Assembly (NCBI GenBank): GCA_039583875.1
Contig: CM077159.1
Coordinates: forward strand, 4,529,371 to 4,593,370
Direction: 5' to 3'
DNA: 64,000 nucleotides
DNA from: Platanthera guangdongensis
Lineage: Eukaryota > Streptophyta > Magnoliopsida > Asparagales > Orchidaceae
The notes below the pieces were generated by a model. That model was not told where the DNA came from. It saw only the letters and a list, made by a program, of their open reading frames with translations, and searched no databases. The translations under genes and the position numbers were made by a program. Positions 59,208 through 64,000 of the stretch are shown piece by piece (position 1 is the stretch's first letter; every line of letters starts with the position of its first letter).

Positions 59208-59348
59208 GATCCAGAGAGTTGTGAGAAATTCGTTGCGGGGAAGAAGACGGCGTGAGCTCTGCGACAGTTGGCGGAAGGAGAAAGGACTTCCTCTTTTCTC
59301 GAGTGAGAGGGATTTGAATTCATGTAGAAAATGAAATCCAAATTTTTC

Positions 59349-59690
59349 TATTTATATAACCCTAATTTTCGATGATTAAGGAAGAAATTAATCTTACATA
59401 CCTTTGAAAGTGGCGGTATAAGCTTCGGGTTGCGAATAAAGAAATTTGAATAGAAGTTGAAAAAATGTATTCCTGATACTCGAGTGGACCGGAAGAACTC
59501 GAGTGAGATAATGAAAGTACTCGAGTGATATCTTCATACTTATCAAGTGGGAACTCAGTACTCGAGTAGTGTTACTCGAGTGACTTAGGGAGTACTCGAG
59601 TATTGTTACTCGAGTGACTTGCAGAGTACTCGAGTAGTTTAAATAAGTACTTGAGTGACTTTCTTCTTACTCGAGTCATTAAGTCAAAAT
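59349..59690 (-). promoter_or_regulatory. putative internal promoter of C3: ACTCGAGT array plus TATA
   Basis: Nine or so CTCGAG palindromes at 59477-59674 are followed on minus by GGTTATATAAATAGAAA (TATA 59358-59349), about 150 bp before the ATG at 59207. Same motif and same order as the C3 LTR. Promoter role inferred. Confidence 0.55.
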
Positions 59691-59769
59691 TTTGAGAAAG
59701 TTCAACTTTTGATGTATTCCTTGATCTCTGAGCTATGTTGTGAGTCCTCCTTCACTAATCTTCTTTGTT

Positions 59770-62700
59770 GAGCAATCCAAGTTCAGTTTTTAAGAATGAG
59801 AACTTGGCCTCGTCCAGCGGCTTTGTGAATATGTCTGCAATCTGCCTGTCAGTTGGGACATATTGTAGATCGATGTCCCTATGCTCCACATGCTCCCGGA
59901 TAAAGTGGTACTGCAGCTCGATGTGCTTTGTCCGGCTATGAGAGACTGGGTTATTGGCTATTGCAATCGCGCTGGAGGAGTTGCAAAATAAAGGGATGTT
60001 TTAGACTTTGAGATTGTAATCTTCCAGCTGATTCTTTATCCATAGCAACTGTGCACAGCAACTACCTGCAGAGATATACTCTGACTCGTCTATTCAGATT
60101 GCGACACAGTTATGCTTCTTACTACTCCAGAAAATGAGTCTTCTTCCAAGGAATTGCCAAGTCCCGGAAGTGCTCTTCCTATCGTCTTTGCTACCTACAA
60201 AATCTGCATTTGAGAAACCAGTTAGTTCGCTATCATTACTTCTTGGGTACCATAAGCCAAGATTTGGTGTACCTTTAAGGTATCTCAAAATCCGCCTTGC
60301 AGCAGTATAATGAGATTCCTTGGAGTTCACTTGAAATCTAGCGCATGCAAATGTTGAGAACATTATGTCCGGTATACTGGCAGTAAGGTAGAGCACGGAT
60401 CAAATTATGCTTATGTACTTGGTTTCATCAAAAGGTTTCCCTTTCTCAACCTTGTCCAGAGACATAGCTGAACACATTGGAGTCCTCATAGAGGTTGCGT
60501 TCTTCATTCCGAATTTCTTAATTAACTCTTTGGTGAACTTTGTATGCGAGATGAAAATTCAATCTTCAGATTGTTTCACCTGAAGTCCTAAGAAATACTT
60601 CAGCTCTCCCATACTGCTCATTTCAAACTTCCCTTGCATAAGTTTAGAAAATATCTTACAGAGGTTGTCGTCAGTAGAGCCAAAAATAATGTCGTTGACA
60701 TAGATTTGCACTAGCAAAATTTTGCCTTTTATTTCCCTAAGAAATAATGTCTTATCTATCTTTTCCCTTGTGAACTTGTTCTCAAGAAGAAAGCTAGACA
60801 GCGTCTCATACCAAGCTCGAGGAGTTTGTTTCAAACAATATAAAGCTTTAGATAATAGATAAACATAATCAAGAAAGTTAGAGTTAAAGAAACATGGAGA
60901 TGTTCCACATACACCTCTTCCTTTATGTCACCATTAAGGAAGGCAGACTTCACGTCCATCTGATAGACAGTGAAGCCCTTAACAGTGGCATATGCTAGGA
61001 ATAACTTGATTTCCTCCAGCCTTGCCACTGGAGCGTATGACTGGTCAAAGTCGATTCCTTCTTCTTGGTGATATCCTTTGGCGACGAGTCTGGCCTTGTT
61101 CTTTATGATCGTTCCATCCTCGTACATCTTGTTCCTGTAGACCCACTTTGTCCCGATGACATTCTTACCTTAGGGTCTTGGAACAAGTTTCCGGACTTGA
61201 CAATGCATGAACTGATTTAGTTCTTCTTCCTTTGCCATTATCCATGATGCGTCTGAGTTTACTTCTTCAAACATCTTTGGTTCAACCTGTGAGAGAAAAC
61301 TCAAATATAGATTCTCGTTAGTTGTACCTCTATGAGTTCTGACACCATACCGGGGATCTCCTATGGTTTGTCCATTGGGTGATCCTTCAAATGTATGAGC
61401 TCTAGAGTCCTTGCATCTGGAGCTTCTTCTTCAATCACTGGAGTGACTTAATCAACTTGGATGATTTCTTCATCTTGATCATCAACCTCTCCAATCGGGG
61501 TTGGAGTGGTGATCTTGATGAACATTTCACCTTTTTCTTCAGTCGGCTCACCCAAGTTAAGTTCTTTCAACTTTGTACATGGATCTTCAATGAACACACT
61601 AGAAGAGTTGCTTTGCAGCAAGCTCGTCTCATCAAATACAACATGAATGGATTCTTCTACAACCAGACTTTTTCTATTAAATATCTTATATGCCTTACAA
61701 TGGCTACTATAACCTACAAAAATACATTCAAAACTCTTTTCACTAAATTTGGTAGTGTGATACTTGCCTTTGTTAAGGACGAAGCACTTACAGCTAAAAA
61801 TTCTAAAATATGCAATAGTCGGATTCCTTCCCTTTAGAAGTTCGTAAGGTGTCTTATTGTGGTTCTTGTTTATGAGTGCTCGATTTTCCACGTGGCATGC
61901 AGTGTTGATGGCTTCAGCCCAGAAGTATTCCTATAGTGCGGCATCACTCAATATGGTCCTGCAGGCCTCTTTGAGTGTTCTATTCCTTCTCTCGGCCACT
62001 CCGTTCTGTTGAGGAGTACGAGGAGAGGAAAACTCATGAAAGATACCCAAGCTTTCACAGAATTCTATCATGGCCCCACACTTGAACTCTATTCCATTAT
62101 AACTTCTGATTTTTACTACAAAAAAGTTGTATTCATTCTGGACCTGCCTGACAAAATTAGTAAAGATGTCAAAGGTATCTGACTTGTGTTTTAGAAAGAA
62201 CACTCACGCAAAGCGCGAGTAATCATCGATAATAACCAATGTATAATCCTTACCTCCCAAACTTCTAACTTATAGTGGACTGAACAAGTCCATATGAAGT
62301 AGATGTAAACATCGATTAAAATCTTTGCCAATAATTCTTTTAAAGGTAGCCCTTGTTTGCTTGCCTTTTACACATGTGTGACAAGGTCTATCTTTAACGT
62401 ACTTGACATTTAGGTCATCACGTATTAAATTGAGTGAAAATAACTTATTAATAGTTTTGAAATTAATGTATGTTAATCTCGTGTACCATTGGTCACCAAG
62501 AGATGCACTATCTTTAGCCAAAAAACACATTAGTGTAGAAGAATCTGTACAAATAAAATTCAAACAAAATATATTTCTGCTTTGAGTGCCTGATAGAATC
62601 ATTTCCATATTGTCAACCAATTTTATCAAGCACTTATCTGCATGAAATTCAACAACGTATCCTTTATCGCAGAGTTGGCTTATGCTTATGAGATTGTGTT

Positions 62701-62895
62701 CCAATCCTTCAACATAAGCCACATCTTAGAAGGATATACTACCGTTAGTGATCATACCATAGCCTTTTGTAATTTCTCGGTTTGAACCTCCAAAGATCAC
62801 CTTTAGACCATTCAAGACTGGAGAATAGTTTTAAAGAAGGCTTCTTATCCTAGTCATGTGTCGAGAGCATCCACTGTCCAAGTACCACATAAGAG
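59770..62895 (-). pseudogene. pol: C3 pol: protease, integrase, RT, RNase H, broken
   Basis: Protease WYLDSGCSRHMT near 62890; HHCC region (WYTRLTYINFKTINKLF to CHTCVKGKQTRATF); integrase with LHMDLFSPL, IRSYNGIEFKCG (catalytic Asp replaced by Tyr) and SPRTPQQNGVAERRNRT; RT with [39 protein letters not shown] and QIYVNDIIF (Asn in the catalytic YxDD); RNase H with LTGFSNADFVGSKDDRKSTS. Stops between domains. An active enzyme is ruled out for this copy. Confidence 0.87.
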
Positions 62896-62929
62896 TTTTG
62901 TTGGCCTTAGGACATACCTGCAATTACAA

Positions 62930-64000
62930 GTCAACTTGCTTTAGGAACCCAAACATGTTTGGGTCCGTGGTCTCTTGTTAGAATACTCCCCCTACGAGTA
63001 TTAGCATTATGAGTGGTCTTTCACATATTGCTAACTTGAGAGTCACATAATTTCTGGAATTAAACCAACAGTCAATGGCAAAGTGACCAATTTTACCACA
63101 GCACCAACAGTCAAACCTATTGTATCTTTGCCTTATATTCTCCTGCTTGACCTTTTGAGATGGCGGTCTAGCAGGGGCAGCATTCTTGAAGGAAGAATCT
63201 TCATGGTGATGGCAATCACATGATTTCTTCTCCTTTAGTGGATTTTCCACAATAAGTCTTGCCTTTAGTGCTTTCTTAATTTTATGACCATGATTATAAG
63301 GGCCATAACTTTGAAGAATGATTTCTTCATAAGGTGCCTTAAAGACACTCTCGCCAAAGTTTCGGGGACGAGTCCATCTTTGGTAACGAGACTTCGGCTC
63401 TACATAAGTAGACCTAGCAAAGTGACCGTAGGACGAGTCAAAATCAAACTCGTTTGATGGAAATATGACCTTCTTGAAAGAAGTTTGATCTTGAGGGGCT
63501 TTCCCCTTCTCTTTGGCCAAAGCTTTATTGGGCGCCTTATTCTTTCTCTGAGCCTTATTCCTCCTAGAAGATTTACTAGGAGCTTCAATATGGTCTAGCA
63601 CAACACCCTTGGCCTTGGCTGAGAATTCAGCAACGAAAAGAAGGACAATCTTGGGCTTCGAGAAACTTTCAACAAGTTTCTTTTCTGCTTCAAGTTGTGC
63701 TTCCAGTTCTTTTATGATCTTCACCTTAAGGTCTAGGTGCTCGAGAGCCTTGCTATATTCTTCAATGGCAGCATTGAAGTTCTCTGTGAGTGAGTCGGTC
63801 TTAGCGACTTCCTCTCTAAAAGTGTTCTCTTCAGCCTTCAGAGACTTTATCTCTCTGTCTTGAGTTTTCAAGACTTTTTGACAATTATCATAAGCCTTGA
63901 TCAACTCCTTATACTGGGCCAGGAGTTCAGACTCATTGTCAAAAGAGCTGTCCTCATGATCACGTTCAGAAACATCAGATTCGTAAAGAGGAGTTTGAGA
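62930..64000 (-). pseudogene. gag: C3 gag, C-terminal part, runs off window
   Basis: A long helical, coiled-coil-like stretch (KVLKTQDREIKSLKAEENTF; HLDLKVKIIKELEAQLEAEK), then a Lys/Arg-rich region (SSRRNKAQRKNKAPNKALAK) and an intact CCHC knuckle (CWCCGKIGHFAIDC) near 63105-63064. It corresponds to the second half of C2 gag. The N-terminal capsid part lies outside. Confidence 0.8.

Larger units (their letters stand above)
54878..64000 (-). mobile_element. C3: Ty1/copia Sirevirus-like element, right end outside window
   Basis: 3' LTR 54878-56601, PPT, downstream ORF, array/TATA region, RNase H, RT, INT, PR and most of gag in order on the minus strand; the 5' LTR lies beyond 64000. It shares with C2 the PPT (CAAATAGGGGGAGAT), the LTR end box CCTAGAGGGGTGAATAGG, the two-part layout and the downstream ORF. 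Different LTR motif. Decayed by many stops. Confidence 0.9.

Overview
The window is plant nuclear DNA made of nested LTR retrotransposons. It suits a repeat-rich flowering plant, but I cannot name the species. I found no host protein gene. Every coding stretch I can support is gag, protease, reverse transcriptase, RNase H, integrase or an extra retrotransposon ORF. The plant evidence is chromodomain Ty3/gypsy (Del/Tekay-like) pol, Sirevirus-type Ty1/copia with long LTRs and an ORF after pol, tRNA-iMet primer sites, and 5S-rRNA-bearing repeats of the Cassandra kind.

Layout. I label the elements G (gypsy) and C (copia); the labels are mine. (1) 1-15279: G0, a minus-strand gypsy element. Only its broken gag and a ~4.5 kb 5' LTR lie in the window. 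(2) 2929-12219: G1, a young gypsy element (minus) inserted in the G0 LTR, TSD CCCAT. (3) 15280-17016: debris, comprising a copia-LTR-like fragment with a TCTCGAGA array, a short solo gypsy LTR and a G4-family LTR fragment. (4) 17017-54877: G4, a plus-strand relative of G0 with a ~4.9 kb LTR, gag and the start of pol. It is split by three insertions. (5) 20566-42646: C2, a ~12.4 kb Sirevirus-like copia (minus) in the G4 LTR, TSD GTTAG. (6) 26226-35854: G2, a gypsy element (minus) in the RNase H of C2, TSD TAACT. Its right end carries three 5S-rRNA-like units in alternating orientation. (7) 44655-53567: G3, a sister of G2 in the G4 gag, TSD AACAG/AATAG. (8) 54878-64000: C3, a second Sirevirus-like copia (minus) in the G4 pol. 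It runs off the window.

Most notable signals. (a) In G1, and more weakly in its sisters and in G4/G0, gag and protease are separated by a 75-102 bp stretch with intron borders. Removing it restores an in-frame Gag-Pol, so splicing may set the Gag to Gag-Pol ratio. (b) In G0 and G4 the start ATG sits immediately before a second 87-89 bp intron-like stretch, and gag is in frame only after removal. (c) Both copia elements carry a second copy of their own LTR promoter layout (palindrome array then TATAAATA) just upstream of the ORF that follows pol. The motif differs between the elements, TGTCGACA in C2 and ACTCGAGT in C3, and in each case the internal array matches that element's own LTR. This suggests a duplicated internal promoter. 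(d) Most LTR families here carry a dense array of short CG-centred palindromes in U3. One array has visibly expanded by 18 bp units between the two LTRs of G3. (e) The 5S-like units form a near-perfect ~518 bp inverted repeat.

All coordinates and identities were read by eye. Splice sites and promoters are predictions. Most coding regions are decayed.
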